Of a DNA stretch of 64,000 nt, positions 1-9,012 are shown one piece after another; position 1 is the first letter of the stretch; every line of letters starts with the position of its first letter. Below the pieces are notes generated by a model. That model made no database searches. It saw only the letters and a list, made by a program, of their open reading frames with translations, and was not told the DNA's origin. Position numbers and translations under genes: made by a program. The DNA is taken from NCBI GenBank assembly GCA_905197685.1, contig CAJJZS010000007.1, positions 51,133 through 115,132 of the forward strand, read 5' to 3'. This DNA is from an uncultured Oscillospiraceae bacterium. GTDB taxonomy: Bacteria; Bacillota; Clostridia; Oscillospirales; Ruminococcaceae.

Positions 1-1
1 G

Positions 2-436
2 TATCTTATTCTGGACAATGAGATGATTACTGCGCTTTGCCTTGCAGCGCAGAGCGGAGTGGATGTGCGCATCATGACGCCGCATGTTCCGGACAAGTGG
101 TATGTGCATATGGTAACTCGTTCTTATTATCCGCAGCTGCTGCGGGCAGGGGTGCGTATCTTTGAATACACACCGGGATTTATCCACTCCAAAATGTTTG
201 TTTCGGACGATGACACCGCAGTGGTGGGAACAACCAATGTGGATTTTCGCAGCTTTTATCTTCATTTTGAATGTGGGGCGGCGTTTTACCTTTCCCCGAT
301 TGTGTCTCAGGTAAAAGAGGACTTTTTGCGTACTCAGAACATCTGTGAAGAAATTACCGAAGAAAAGGAACAGTCAGTTCGGGCGCCGGTTCGCATTTTA
401 AGAACGCTGCTGCGCGCTTTTGCTCCGTTGATGTAA
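2..436 (+). CDS. Cardiolipin synthase, C-terminal part (partial)
   Basis: The open frame runs in from before base 1, so only the last 144 residues are present. They contain the second HKD phospholipase D motif: His62, Lys64 and Asp69 of the visible part, followed by a GTTNVDFRS stretch typical of bacterial cardiolipin synthases. These membrane-associated enzymes condense phosphatidylglycerol into cardiolipin. The N-terminal membrane segments and the first HKD motif would lie upstream of the window. No terminator is obvious directly after the stop; a new promoter follows. The family assignment is firm, the substrate is inferred. Confidence 0.85.
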   Translation, partial: YLILDNEMITALCLAAQSGVDVRIMTPHVPDKWYVHMVTRSYYPQLLRAGVRIFEYTPGFIHSKMFVSDDDTAVVGTTNVDFRSFYLHFECGAAFYLSPIVSQVKEDFLRTQNICEEITEEKEQSVRAPVRILRTLLRAFAPLM

Positions 437-466
437 CAAAAGAAATCCGGAAAAGGCGCAGGAAAG

Positions 467-495
467 TTGACATTACCCGATACAAAAGATACAAT
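467..495 (+). promoter_or_regulatory. Sigma-A promoter of the binding-protein gene
   Basis: TTGACA at 467-472 and TACAAT at 490-495 are separated by 17 bases, a near-consensus housekeeping promoter about 50 bases before the start codon at 544. Confidence 0.7.
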
Positions 496-543
496 GAAAG
501 AGGATGAAAAATAAACGCTGAAAAACAGAAAGGGTTAGTCACA

Positions 544-1503
544 ATGAACGCTGCAATCAAAACGATGATAAGCCTTCTGCTTTGCCTGTGTGTGGCGGCA
601 GTTTTCCTGACCGGGTGTTCTAAGCAGGAAAATCAGGGGGAAGAAATTCAAAATTATTCGGAATTGACCCAAACAGAGTCCTTTCCGGTTAAGATGGAGT
701 TGGACGAGGAATATATTATTCAGACAAAGCCGCGGCGTCTGGTTGTGCTGTCGGCAGATTTAGTACAGGCTTTGGAGGATATCGGGGCGGCGAGCTTAAT
801 ATCGGGAGTTAGCGCAGATGCGCCGAAAGATGCGGCAGTTTCGGGGGCAAAGGTGTGCGGAACGGCTTTAGATGCCGATATCGAGCAGATTGTGCAGGCA
901 AATCCGGACTGGGTTTTGGTATCTTCTCAAATGAGGAAAAGCCAAAAAGAAGAATTAAAATCACAGAATATCGAAGTAATCACCTTTTCCAGACCAAATG
1001 ATTTGGAGGAAATACAGGAGCGTTATCGGCAGCTGTTTACCTTATGCTACGGTTTGGACGGAAACAAAAAAGCGGAGGACTTTTTGAAAAACTACCGGGA
1101 AAAATTGGACGCAATTTTAAAACCGGCAGCAGAGTATGCGCGATTGGGACAATCTAAATCGGCAATTTATTTAGCAAAACCGGATTATACAATGGCAACA
1201 GGAGAAACCTTTGAAGGACGCTTGCTGTCACAGATGGGACTGCGCAACATCGGGGATTTCGGTTCCCGTTGGAATTATCCGGAGGAGGAATTGGAGCAAT
1301 TAGATCCGGATATTATCTTTTATGATGAAACGCTTTCGCCGGAAAGTATTTCTCAAAGCGAGATTTATGCAAATTCTCAAGCAGTGCGTTCCAACGCGCT
1401 GGTCGCAGTGGATTTTTCGGCTGTCCGGTTACAGGGAATGCCGATGTTGGAAGAAATTTCTAAAATGGCGCAGGCGGCATATCCGCAGGCGTACGGGAAA
1501 TAA
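544..1503 (+). CDS. ABC transporter substrate-binding lipoprotein, BtuF/FhuD-like
   Basis: 319 residues. A hydrophobic signal peptide ends in an LTGC lipobox with the lipidated cysteine at residue 25, so the mature protein is anchored to the outer face of the membrane. The rest resembles the PF01497 fold (cobalamin, siderophore and haem binding proteins): a segment with PRRLVVLS near residue 63, a DIEQIVQANPDWVLVSS stretch, and a long central helix. No permease or ATPase gene adjoins it, so it stands alone here, with its own promoter upstream and a hairpin terminator downstream. The ligand cannot be told from sequence. Confidence 0.8.
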   Translation: MNAAIKTMISLLLCLCVAAVFLTGCSKQENQGEEIQNYSELTQTESFPVKMELDEEYIIQTKPRRLVVLSADLVQALEDIGAASLISGVSADAPKDAAVSGAKVCGTALDADIEQIVQANPDWVLVSSQMRKSQKEELKSQNIEVITFSRPNDLEEIQERYRQLFTLCYGLDGNKKAEDFLKNYREKLDAILKPAAEYARLGQSKSAIYLAKPDYTMATGETFEGRLLSQMGLRNIGDFGSRWNYPEEELEQLDPDIIFYDETLSPESISQSEIYANSQAVRSNALVAVDFSAVRLQGMPMLEEISKMAQAAYPQAYGK

Positions 1504-1507
1504 AAGG

Positions 1508-1545
1508 AAAAGGCTTTGGACAATTTCTGTCCAAAGCCTTTTTTA
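1508..1545. terminator. Bidirectional intrinsic terminator
   Basis: A 13-base-pair stem (arms 1510-1522 and 1528-1540) with a short loop, flanked by A and T runs, sits between the lipoprotein gene and the convergent XRE gene and can serve both. Confidence 0.85.
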
Positions 1546-1588
1546 CAGAGAAGACAGCAAGAATAAAAGAGTTGTTGCACAAAGCCGA

Positions 1589-1795
1589 TTATTTCTCATC
1601 GTCTGTAAATTCAAACAAATCTTCAACGGAAACACGGAACACCTTTGCAATATCCATCGCTAATTTTAAAGAAGGATTATATCTTCCGTTTTCCAGGTGT
1701 ACAATGGTTTCCCGACGGGAAGAAACCAGTTCGGCAAGCTCGCTTTGTTTCAGTCCTGTTTTTTCGCGATATTCTTTGATTTTTGTTTTCAACAT
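1589..1795 (-). CDS. XRE-family transcriptional regulator (68 aa)
   Basis: A minimal helix-turn-helix protein consisting of little more than the DNA-binding domain: residues about 15-40 (LKQSELAELVSSRRETIVHLE) form the HTH, followed by the usual NPSLKLAMDIAKVF helix and an acidic tail ending in DDEK. The start lies 3 bases after the stop of the upstream membrane-protein gene, so the two form an operon. The upstream region carries three copies of a 16-base motif, good candidates for its own operators. Small XRE proteins of this type usually repress their own membrane-protein partner; that role is inferred here. Confidence 0.85.
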   Translation of the reverse strand: MLKTKIKEYREKTGLKQSELAELVSSRRETIVHLENGRYNPSLKLAMDIAKVFRVSVEDLFEFTDDEK

Positions 1796-1798
1796 GGT

Positions 1799-2206
1799 TT
1801 ACAGTCCTTTCCTGTCAATCAAGGCAAAAACAGCAGCACGAACAAAGCTCAATAACAGAATTCCTCCAACCACGAAGTATCCTGCGACAATGCCGGAAAA
1901 ATCGGCAAACACGCAGGCGAGTGCAGCGATTACCATCAGAGTATAGGCAATTTTTAGGCAGAAGGAATCGGTTACTTTCAGATTTTCCCGCGCAAATTCA
2001 TCAAATAACTGCTGCTTTTTTTGATAGGCAATCTGCGAAAAAACAAGAACGCCGGCAAAGACAATGGTTACCGCATGAATATAACGAAAAACCGAATGAT
2101 AGCCTTCTACGGTACACATCCAATAGTATGCGAACAGCAATGCGGCAGGGACGGTTTTTAAAAACATCCAGACGGTAAGATTGATTTTTGTTGTTTTGTT
2201 TTTCAT
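1799..2206 (-). CDS. Small integral membrane protein paired with XRE regulator
   Basis: 135 residues with about four hydrophobic segments (near residues 12-32, 40-58, 85-105 and 107-128) and a charged middle loop containing KKQQLFDEFARENLK. The start at 2206 is chosen because a GGAGGT site lies just upstream; the open frame extends further but without a ribosome site. I recognise no named domain with confidence; DUF2178-like proteins show the same layout next to XRE genes. First gene of a two-gene operon with the regulator. Function unknown. Confidence 0.75.
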   Translation of the reverse strand: MKNKTTKINLTVWMFLKTVPAALLFAYYWMCTVEGYHSVFRYIHAVTIVFAGVLVFSQIAYQKKQQLFDEFARENLKVTDSFCLKIAYTLMVIAALACVFADFSGIVAGYFVVGGILLLSFVRAAVFALIDRKGL

Positions 2207-2222
2207 AAGACAAACCTCCAAA

Positions 2223-2305
2223 GTGAAATATTTATAACTTTGCTGTGTTATAAATATATCACATGGAATACGGGTTGTCAATAGAAAAAGTGAAATATTT
2301 ATAAC
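2223..2305. promoter_or_regulatory. Promoter with three copies of a 16-base operator-like motif
   Basis: The minus-strand promoter has TTGACA (2276-2281) and TATATT (2253-2258) 17 bases apart. The motif GTGAAATATTTATAAC occurs at 2223-2238 and 2290-2305, and once inverted with one mismatch at 2247-2262, where it covers the -10 box. The layout fits autorepression by the adjacent XRE protein. Confidence 0.65.
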
Positions 2306-2451
2306 TTTTTTAAAAGGGGTCTTTCTGCAATCTTGTAGCAAGGAAGGAAGAGTTATCCACATTTTGTTGACAGGATGTGGAAAAGTAACTTTAAGTTTTT
2401 CAGACAAAGGGGAAAGATGAAAATTCTTTGTGAAAACATCTTCAAATTCCG

Positions 2452-2481
2452 TTGACACAGGGATAGCGGAGGGGGTATACT
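2452..2481 (+). promoter_or_regulatory. galE promoter
   Basis: TTGACA (2452-2457) and TATACT (2476-2481), 18 bases apart, 45 bases before galE. Confidence 0.65.
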
Positions 2482-2525
2482 GTAATCAAAGCAGAAGCCC
2501 CAATCAGTATCAAAGGAGTGTTTTT

Positions 2526-3536
2526 ATGGCTATTTTAGTAACCGGAGGAACCGGATTTATCGGCAGCCACACCGTTGTGGAGCTGATTAACGCAGGCAAA
2601 GAAGTTGTGATTGTAGATAACTTTTCCAACTCGAAGCCGGAGGTTTTAAATCGGATTCAGACCATTACCGGCAAACGTCCTGTTTTCTATGAAGCAGATT
2701 TGTTGGATAAACCGGCAATCGACCGCATTTTTGAAGAACAGAAAATTGAAGCGGTTATTCATTTTGCGGGCTTGAAAGCGGTAGGAGAGTCGGTATATAA
2801 ACCGCTGGAATATTATCATAATAACATTACCGGAACACTGCTGCTTTGCCAGAGTATGAAGGAACACGGCTGCAAGAAGATTGTATTTTCCTCTTCGGCT
2901 ACTGTTTACGGCATGAACAATCCGGTGCCGTTTAAAGAGGGCATGCCGACCTCGGCAACCAATCCGTACGGATATACAAAGGTTATGATTGAACAGATTC
3001 TGTCCGATTTGTATGTTGCGGACAAAGAGTGGAGCGTTGTTTTGCTGCGTTACTTTAACCCAATCGGCGCGCATCAAAGCGGCTTAATCGGCGAGGACCC
3101 TAACGGTATTCCGAATAATCTGCTGCCATATGTTTCTCAGGTAGCAATCGGAAAACTGGAGTGTTTGAGCGTATTCGGCGATGATTATGATACTGTGGAC
3201 GGAACCGGTGTACGCGACTACATCCATGTTGTGGACTTGGCGCTCGGTCATTTGAAAGCGATTGATTACAGCCTGTCACACAGCGGTGTTGAGGCAATTA
3301 ACCTCGGAACAGGAAACGGAACCAGTGTACTGCAAATTGTGCACGCTTTTGAAAAAGCGTGCGGACACAGCATTAACTATAAGATTGCTCCTCGCAGAGC
3401 GGGAGATATTGCTTCCTGCTATGCGGACGCTTCCAAAGCGAAAGAGTTGCTTGGTTGGGAAGCGACAAGAACCATTGAGGATATGTGCCAAAGCAGCTGG
3501 AACTTTATCTCAAAAAATCCAAACGGTTTGGAATAA
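2526..3536 (+). CDS. galE: UDP-glucose 4-epimerase
   Basis: 336 residues, the usual length for this cytosolic enzyme, which interconverts UDP-glucose and UDP-galactose for the Leloir pathway and for cell-surface sugars. The NAD-binding GGTGFIG sits at residues 7-13, and the catalytic SDR pair is Tyr148 and Lys152 (YGYTK) behind a SSSATVYG segment near residue 122. The start at 2526 follows an AAAGGAG site; a longer in-frame extension lacks one. The gene is monocistronic between its own promoter and a strong terminator. The family assignment is secure. Confidence 0.96.
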   Translation: MAILVTGGTGFIGSHTVVELINAGKEVVIVDNFSNSKPEVLNRIQTITGKRPVFYEADLLDKPAIDRIFEEQKIEAVIHFAGLKAVGESVYKPLEYYHNNITGTLLLCQSMKEHGCKKIVFSSSATVYGMNNPVPFKEGMPTSATNPYGYTKVMIEQILSDLYVADKEWSVVLLRYFNPIGAHQSGLIGEDPNGIPNNLLPYVSQVAIGKLECLSVFGDDYDTVDGTGVRDYIHVVDLALGHLKAIDYSLSHSGVEAINLGTGNGTSVLQIVHAFEKACGHSINYKIAPRRAGDIASCYADASKAKELLGWEATRTIEDMCQSSWNFISKNPNGLE

Positions 3537-3540
3537 ATAA

Positions 3541-3578
3541 AAGTAAAGACCTGTGCGTTAGCACAGGTCTTTACTTTT
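3541..3578. terminator. Bidirectional intrinsic terminator after galE
   Basis: A perfect 17-base-pair stem (3541-3557 with 3562-3578) with a GTTA loop lies between galE and the convergent FUSC-type gene. Confidence 0.9.
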
Positions 3579-3595
3579 ATACAATGATACAATTG

Positions 3596-4651
3596 TTATT
3601 TGTTTGTATCCGCAGGGTGCAAGCGATGCAGCAATTTTTGAAATAAAGCGCGAAACAAAAAAGCATATACCACACCGAAAGCGGTGTTGAGAAGACGATA
3701 AAAAATAGCTTTTGGAGCGCCCATCAATCCGGCAGCGGTTGTAAGCGCGCCTAAACAGTTGAAGGTGGTCTGCCAGCCGTAAGTGGCGGAAAATCCGACA
3801 CACAGTCCCCCGAAGATACCAAACAGGCTGTGATATTGGGCAGGAATCAAAGAATAAGCGATGAGAAACAGCGCGCTGCCACCCAACATTCCTGCAAGTC
3901 GGTATTTGGCGCGGTGCAGGTAATCCCTTGTAGAAAATTGAGTAACAGAAAGCACGGCAAAACCGACCCACATTGAACGAGGTAAGCCGAGCAGGGTAGA
4001 GAAAAGCATCGCGGTGGAAACCGACAGGGTGAGCTGAAGCTGCCAGCGAGAACGAGGAGAAGAAAGATGGAACTCCTTGATTGCCTGAAGCAGACCGATG
4101 CTGCAATCACTTTTGCGCTGGTTGCGGTAATAGATGAGCGCGGTAAGAAGTCCTGTACAGGCAAGTCCGATTGCCCGCATAGCAAAGGTTTGTCCGCTGA
4201 CATCATATCCGTATAAGAGCAGATAACATAGTACGATAGTAGATTGGTTGGACATTCTCACATCATGGCAGCCGATACAGATAACAAAGAACAGCGAGAG
4301 CAGATGAACGAGAAAGCTGCCAAACGGCGGTAAAAGGTTTGCAAGGTGGGGGGAAACAATCAAAACCCCGAAGATAAGCAGCAGGGACAAAACGCCATGA
4401 GAGGGGCGCACCCCCAGTCCGGCTTGGCGAAATACCAGGACAAACAGCAGAGATACCACACCGGCAATCGCGTTGTCCTCACCGAATAGGGAACTGAATA
4501 CACCGACAAATGCAACGCAGAAGAGAAGGGTCAGTACAACCTTAAACAGATAGACGGCAAGGTGGCGACGGCGCTCCTGCGGTGTTTTGCTTGATTTTAA
4601 CAGTTGTTTGGAGCCTGCCTGATTCAGTTGAAGCTCTTGATAAAAAGTCAC
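3596..4651 (-). CDS. FUSC-family / aromatic acid exporter-like membrane protein
   Basis: 351 residues, mostly hydrophobic, with a run of membrane helices in the first half, a short basic cytosolic segment (YYRNQRKSDC and KEFHLSSPRSRWQLQ), then a second helix set. This repeated layout is typical of FUSC-like (PF13515) inner-membrane proteins, some of which export aromatic acids. A GTG start at 4651 is chosen because AGAGGATT lies just upstream; an ATG further upstream has no site. The substrate is unknown and no regulator adjoins. Confidence 0.7.
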   Translation of the reverse strand: MTFYQELQLNQAGSKQLLKSSKTPQERRRHLAVYLFKVVLTLLFCVAFVGVFSSLFGEDNAIAGVVSLLFVLVFRQAGLGVRPSHGVLSLLLIFGVLIVSPHLANLLPPFGSFLVHLLSLFFVICIGCHDVRMSNQSTIVLCYLLLYGYDVSGQTFAMRAIGLACTGLLTALIYYRNQRKSDCSIGLLQAIKEFHLSSPRSRWQLQLTLSVSTAMLFSTLLGLPRSMWVGFAVLSVTQFSTRDYLHRAKYRLAGMLGGSALFLIAYSLIPAQYHSLFGIFGGLCVGFSATYGWQTTFNCLGALTTAAGLMGAPKAIFYRLLNTAFGVVYAFLFRALFQKLLHRLHPADTNK

Positions 4652-4835
4652 GATAATCCTCTTTTCTATTCCGATAATCATAATAAATGTAATGGAAAGT
4701 ATATCATGAGCGGCGGCAGAAAGAATGAATAAAAAATGAATTTTCAAAATCTTTGAGATTCTTTGAAATTCTGCGGCAAACTACACAAAGAAATGATAAA
4801 ATTTTAACATCAATCACGATTTTTAGAATTCTGTC

Positions 4836-4864
4836 TTGACTTTAAAATCGGTTCTCGGTATGAT
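4836..4864 (+). promoter_or_regulatory. Promoter of the SDR gene
   Basis: TTGACT (4836-4841) and TATGAT (4859-4864) with a 17-base spacer. The start codon follows about 46 bases later. Confidence 0.65.
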
Positions 4865-4910
4865 ATAGTTAAAACAATAACAAATAAGACGGGAAAAGGA
4901 GAATGACAGG

Positions 4911-5657
4911 ATGTTGTTAAAAGACAAAGTGGCGGTTGTTACCGGAGGCACCAGAGGAATCGGTTATGCAATCGTAAAAAAATATTTGGAAAACGGAGCA
5001 AAGGTTGTGCTGTTCGGTTCTAAAAAGGAATCGGTGGAAAAAGCGTTGGATTCCTTAAAGCAGGAAAATCCAAACTGGGAAGTGGAGGGAGCATATCCCG
5101 ACTTGACCGATGCAGAACAGGTTGCGCAGGAAATTGAAAAAATCGGTCAAAAATACGGCAGACTGGATATTTTAGTGAATAATGCGGGTATTTCCCAAAG
5201 TACAAAGCTGGAAAACTATGATCCGGCAGATTTTGCAAATATTATGGATTTAAATGTAAAAGCATTGTTCAATGCCATTCAGCCGGCAGTCAAGATTATG
5301 CGCGCGCAAGGCAGCGGCTGTATTTTAAATACAAGCTCGATGGTCAGTATTTCCGGTCAGCCGTCCGGTGTAGGATATCCGACCAGCAAATTTGCGGTAA
5401 ACGGTATGACCGTTTCGCTGGCAAGGGAACTGGGTCCCAGCAATATCCGTGTGAATGCAGTGGCGCCGGGCGTTACCAAAACAGATATGGTAGCGGCTTT
5501 ACCGGAAAAAATGATTCAGCCGTTGATTGCAACCATTCCGCTGCGCCGCATTGGAGAACCGGAAGATGTTGCCAACGCATTTTTGTTCCTTGCAAGTGAT
5601 ATGGCAAGCTACGTGACAGGCGAAATCCTTTCGGTAGACGGAGCAGCCCGCTCTTAA
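4911..5657 (+). CDS. Short-chain dehydrogenase/reductase, FabG/BaiA-like
   Basis: 248 residues of a classical SDR. Cofactor-binding TGGTRGIG lies at residues 11-18, NNAG at 90-93, and the catalytic serine region SS at 142-143 with Tyr156 and Lys160 (YPTSK). The PDLTD segment near residue 63, GVGYPTSK and the closing SVDGAARS also recall the BaiA bile-acid 3-alpha-hydroxysteroid dehydrogenases of gut clostridia, but 3-oxoacyl-ACP reductases share the same core. It is monocistronic, with its own promoter and terminator and no fatty-acid or bile-acid genes nearby. Substrate undetermined. Confidence 0.88.
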   Translation: MLLKDKVAVVTGGTRGIGYAIVKKYLENGAKVVLFGSKKESVEKALDSLKQENPNWEVEGAYPDLTDAEQVAQEIEKIGQKYGRLDILVNNAGISQSTKLENYDPADFANIMDLNVKALFNAIQPAVKIMRAQGSGCILNTSSMVSISGQPSGVGYPTSKFAVNGMTVSLARELGPSNIRVNAVAPGVTKTDMVAALPEKMIQPLIATIPLRRIGEPEDVANAFLFLASDMASYVTGEILSVDGAARS

Positions 5658-5671
5658 AAGAAAAGAAAGAT

Positions 5672-5708
5672 AAAAAATCCCTTTTTCAAGACGAAAAAGG
5701 GATTTTTT
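5672..5708. terminator. Bidirectional intrinsic terminator
   Basis: A 16-base-pair stem rich in A and T ends with a CCCTTTTTC hairpin and T7 tail. It separates the SDR gene from the convergent ABC transporter operon. Confidence 0.88.
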
Positions 5709-5717
5709 TAGTGCCGG

Positions 5718-8135
5718 TTAATTTTCATATAACAACAGGTCATAGAATAACAGACTGTTATCGGGAAGCAAAAAAGCGGTTCGCTCCATCGCTTCCAATT
5801 GTTCCGGTGTTTTGTTTTCCAACCAGTCTGTTTGATACTCACGGGCAAACTCGGCTACGCTGACAGTAGAAGAGTTATCACGCAGCTCCCAATTTTCCAG
5901 TTCGTCTTTATAGGAACGATATTGCCGTACCGGAGGAAGTATATCGGCATTTTGCAGTTGTTCCACATCGTTTAATTCCGAAGGGGAAAGTAGATAGGGA
6001 ATTTCTACAGTGCTGTCTTTTAAGATGGAAAGCAGGGTTTGATTATCAATATACAGTTTGGAATAGTAGGAGTTTTGCTCGGAAGGAACATAAACTTGAT
6101 TGCAGAAAGTTCCCCTGTTTTTTAGAGAAGCTGCCGAAAAAATTTGCTGCATCAGTTCAGGGTCGGACACCGTAAAAAGCGTTTGCCCTTTGTTGGTCAG
6201 GGAATAGTTTGAAATCGGGTTGACGCCGAAAGAAAAATCGGGAATCCCATAAACATCGGAGCTGTCCGGCAGAGCGATGAAAATTTTATCTGCTTTGTCA
6301 GGAACGGTATTTTGTGGGAGAGCCTGCAAGGAGGAGAGAACTCGGAGCGTATTATGGTAAGAATCACGCAGAGGAAGGGAAGAAGACCCGAATTTCATCT
6401 TTTCCAAATCCTCTTTTGAGATTGATGTAACACGCAAATCAGGGTCGTCTATCTTGAAAGAAAGATAACCACAGACAGGATTATTTTGAAAATCACTGAT
6501 TTCTTCCGAGTCAATGGAAGTGAGGTCGGTTTTTACTGCCTCCAGCAATTCAGAAAAGGAGTCGGACGGAATACTTGCGACCAGTTTTCCGCTTTTGTCG
6601 TACGATTCAATCTGTCCAAGCGTTTCTGGCGAGTAATAAAAGACAGGTTCATTTTGCCGGACATATTCCGGCAAACAAGCCAACTGTGTGAGCAGCGGAA
6701 AATCGGGATAATAAAAATGGTAAGTTCGGTTCATGGAGGTGCCGAAAGGCGCAAGCCGGTAATTGAGGTCAACGGGAACGCTGTTTGAATTGATATGGTT
6801 TGTTTCCTCAATACCGCGCTGATGGATTTGTTGAACAAGGTCCATTGCCGTTTCAGAGGTTAGCGTAACGGGGAAGGAGTGAAGGGAACGCATAGAACCC
6901 TGCTTATCGTAGTAAGTGATAAACGGACGAAATTCATTTTCAAAAGAAAAGTTAATTTCCTCAATTCTGCTGCGGTTAGGGATTCGACCGACAGCTCCAA
7001 ATCCGTCGGTCACAAAGCAAAGCGGCATAATCAGTGCAATACAAAGAGTAACCGCAATATATTTGGCGTTTTGGTAAAGGTGGGAAAAGCCTTTTGCAGT
7101 CGCGCTCTCCACAATCAGAAATCCCAAAGGCGCGCCGACAAAGACAGCGAGTAAAGCGTTGGAAAGGTTGTTGTCATATCCTAAAAATTGGAAATAAAAG
7201 ACCAGAAAAACGCCGAACAATCCTGCGCCGATTTTCATAATTTGGGAAAGAGCGGTTTGTCTGCCCCATTGTTGCGCCCACTCACTTTGAAAATGCAGAT
7301 AAAATCTTAAAGAAAGAAACAGCGCGGCGGCAGCAGCCAGCAGCCAGACGGCAGCAAAAATCAGATATTTTGCAGGAGGATTGTTTTGGTAAGTATAGTT
7401 GACAGTGTAATCAAAAATCAATCCGTAAGGGGAGAATAATGCCGTCAGTTCTTCGGAAAAATTTAATGTAGGAATAGAAGATATAATGATATAGAAAATC
7501 ATTTGCAGAAAACTGCCGGCTGCGTTTAATCCTATCGCATAAATGATACTTTCTGCCACATTGGAACAGGTAACGGCAACCAGACAGGAAAAAGTGAAGA
7601 TAATCAAATAAGAACAACACCAGAATATCAAGTCAAACAGAATGTTGTACAGAAGAAAAGAAAAAGAAACAGCAGGATATAAAAAAGCAGTATAAATAAC
7701 GAAAACAATCGACAGACAAAGGATGATGGGAATCAGCAACAAGCTAAGTCCTGCCAGATACCTTGATAAAAACAGTTGAATACGGGAAACGGGCATAGAG
7801 TGGTAAAAATCCACCGCAAGTCGATTATGCAGATAATGAAACAAGGTGACAGACAGCAAAATCGGAGCAATTAAGCCGATAAAAAAGAGCGGAGGAGCAG
7901 AAATATGAAAAGAAGATTCCGCAGCAAAGGAAGCGTCAACTTCCAAAGCCTTTTGAAAAGCAGGAAGAATGACGGTGAGCGCTAAGATGGTGGTGTAAAT
8001 GGCAGCGATTCCGATATTTTGCCGAATCGTATCCAGATACAGATGGGTAAAGCAGGTATCAAACAGTTTTTGAGTTGGTGAGCGCATCGGAGAAGGAGAA
8101 GATGATGGATTAGAAGATAACATTGTTGTAGTCAT
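5718..8135 (-). CDS. Large ABC-2 type exporter permease with extracytoplasmic domain
   Basis: 805 residues. Residues about 35-375 contain roughly eight membrane helices in ABC-2 permease style; the remaining 430 residues are hydrophilic and contain repeated Ser/Asn/Asp-rich segments, likely an outside or membrane-peripheral domain. The gene starts 26 bases inside the ATPase gene, so the two are translationally coupled. Comparable permeases in clostridial YtrA-type operons respond to cell-envelope antibiotics, but the cargo of this one cannot be read from sequence. Confidence 0.8.
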   Translation of the reverse strand: MTTTMLSSNPSSSPSPMRSPTQKLFDTCFTHLYLDTIRQNIGIAAIYTTILALTVILPAFQKALEVDASFAAESSFHISAPPLFFIGLIAPILLSVTLFHYLHNRLAVDFYHSMPVSRIQLFLSRYLAGLSLLLIPIILCLSIVFVIYTAFLYPAVSFSFLLYNILFDLIFWCCSYLIIFTFSCLVAVTCSNVAESIIYAIGLNAAGSFLQMIFYIIISSIPTLNFSEELTALFSPYGLIFDYTVNYTYQNNPPAKYLIFAAVWLLAAAAALFLSLRFYLHFQSEWAQQWGRQTALSQIMKIGAGLFGVFLVFYFQFLGYDNNLSNALLAVFVGAPLGFLIVESATAKGFSHLYQNAKYIAVTLCIALIMPLCFVTDGFGAVGRIPNRSRIEEINFSFENEFRPFITYYDKQGSMRSLHSFPVTLTSETAMDLVQQIHQRGIEETNHINSNSVPVDLNYRLAPFGTSMNRTYHFYYPDFPLLTQLACLPEYVRQNEPVFYYSPETLGQIESYDKSGKLVASIPSDSFSELLEAVKTDLTSIDSEEISDFQNNPVCGYLSFKIDDPDLRVTSISKEDLEKMKFGSSSLPLRDSYHNTLRVLSSLQALPQNTVPDKADKIFIALPDSSDVYGIPDFSFGVNPISNYSLTNKGQTLFTVSDPELMQQIFSAASLKNRGTFCNQVYVPSEQNSYYSKLYIDNQTLLSILKDSTVEIPYLLSPSELNDVEQLQNADILPPVRQYRSYKDELENWELRDNSSTVSVAEFAREYQTDWLENKTPEQLEAMERTAFLLPDNSLLFYDLLLYEN

Positions 8136-9012
8136 AACCGACCGCCTCCATTTCTGTGATAAAAATTTCTTCTAAAGTAAGCGGAACGCTTTCGCAAAGA
8201 AGAGGATGAAGAACCGAAAGATGTTCCAAAGCCTGTTTTCGGTTTTCCCGAACGATCAGTTCCGCTACGCTGCCTCTGGTTTGGCAGGAGATGAGAGGAA
8301 CCAGATTTTCCAATATACGGCGTTCTGGCAATGGGGTTAATACAAGCTGAATTTTAGAAAAATCCTGACGAAGCTGACAAAGCTCTCTTTGAAACAGAAT
8401 TTTTCCTCTGTGCAGCAGCCCTACATGATCGCACATATCCTCCAGCTCACGCAGATTGTGTGAAGCAATTACTACTGTAGTTCCTCGCTCGGAAAGATCA
8501 TCTGCAATAATTTTACGCACAGCTACGCGGACAACAGGGTCCAGACCGTCAAATGCTTCGTCCAACAGAAGATATTTCGGCATACAGCTGAGCGCAAGAA
8601 TAATTGCAATTTGTCTTCTCATTCCCTTAGAACAGGAAGAGAGCCTGCGCTCCGGAGCGATGGGGAACAGCTTTACCAATTTGGTATAACGTTCTACCGA
8701 CCAGTCGGGATAGATATTGGAATAAATTTTTGCCAGAGAGTCCATAGAAGCGCCGGGGAGTTGGTAAATCTCATCGGGAATAAAAAAGATGCGTTGTTTT
8801 ACAGAGCAGTTATCAAAAATAGGTTCCCCGTCTACCAAAACACTGCCCGAGGTCGGTTGATAAATGCCGGAAATCAGGTGGAGAAAGGTGGATTTTCCTG
8901 CGCCGTTTGAGCCAACCAATCCGTAGATTTTTCCTTCCTCAATGGTGGAACTGAGTGAATCCAGGGCGAGGGTTTCTCCGAAATATTTGGTGAGATGTTC
9001 TGTTTGAATCAT
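8110..9012 (-). CDS. ABC transporter ATP-binding protein
   Basis: 300 residues with Walker A GSNGAGKST at 34-42, a signature-like SKGMRRQ segment, Walker B LLLDEAFDGLDP near 150, and a switch histidine in IASHNLRE. It energises the permease encoded immediately downstream. The ATG overlaps the stop of the upstream GntR gene by four bases (ATGA), so all three genes are one operon. The C-terminal 90 residues have no recognisable motif, as is common for YtrB-like ATPases. Confidence 0.93.
   Translation of the reverse strand: MIQTEHLTKYFGETLALDSLSSTIEEGKIYGLVGSNGAGKSTFLHLISGIYQPTSGSVLVDGEPIFDNCSVKQRIFFIPDEIYQLPGASMDSLAKIYSNIYPDWSVERYTKLVKLFPIAPERRLSSCSKGMRRQIAIILALSCMPKYLLLDEAFDGLDPVVRVAVRKIIADDLSERGTTVVIASHNLRELEDMCDHVGLLHRGKILFQRELCQLRQDFSKIQLVLTPLPERRILENLVPLISCQTRGSVAELIVRENRKQALEHLSVLHPLLCESVPLTLEEIFITEMEAVGYDYNNVIF

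Noticed and set aside
2353..2384. Replication origin near galE
   Set aside because: A perfect TTATCCACA at 2353 and an inverted TTTTCCACA at 2376 are only two boxes, with no dnaA or dnaN gene nearby; chance or a minor DnaA site.
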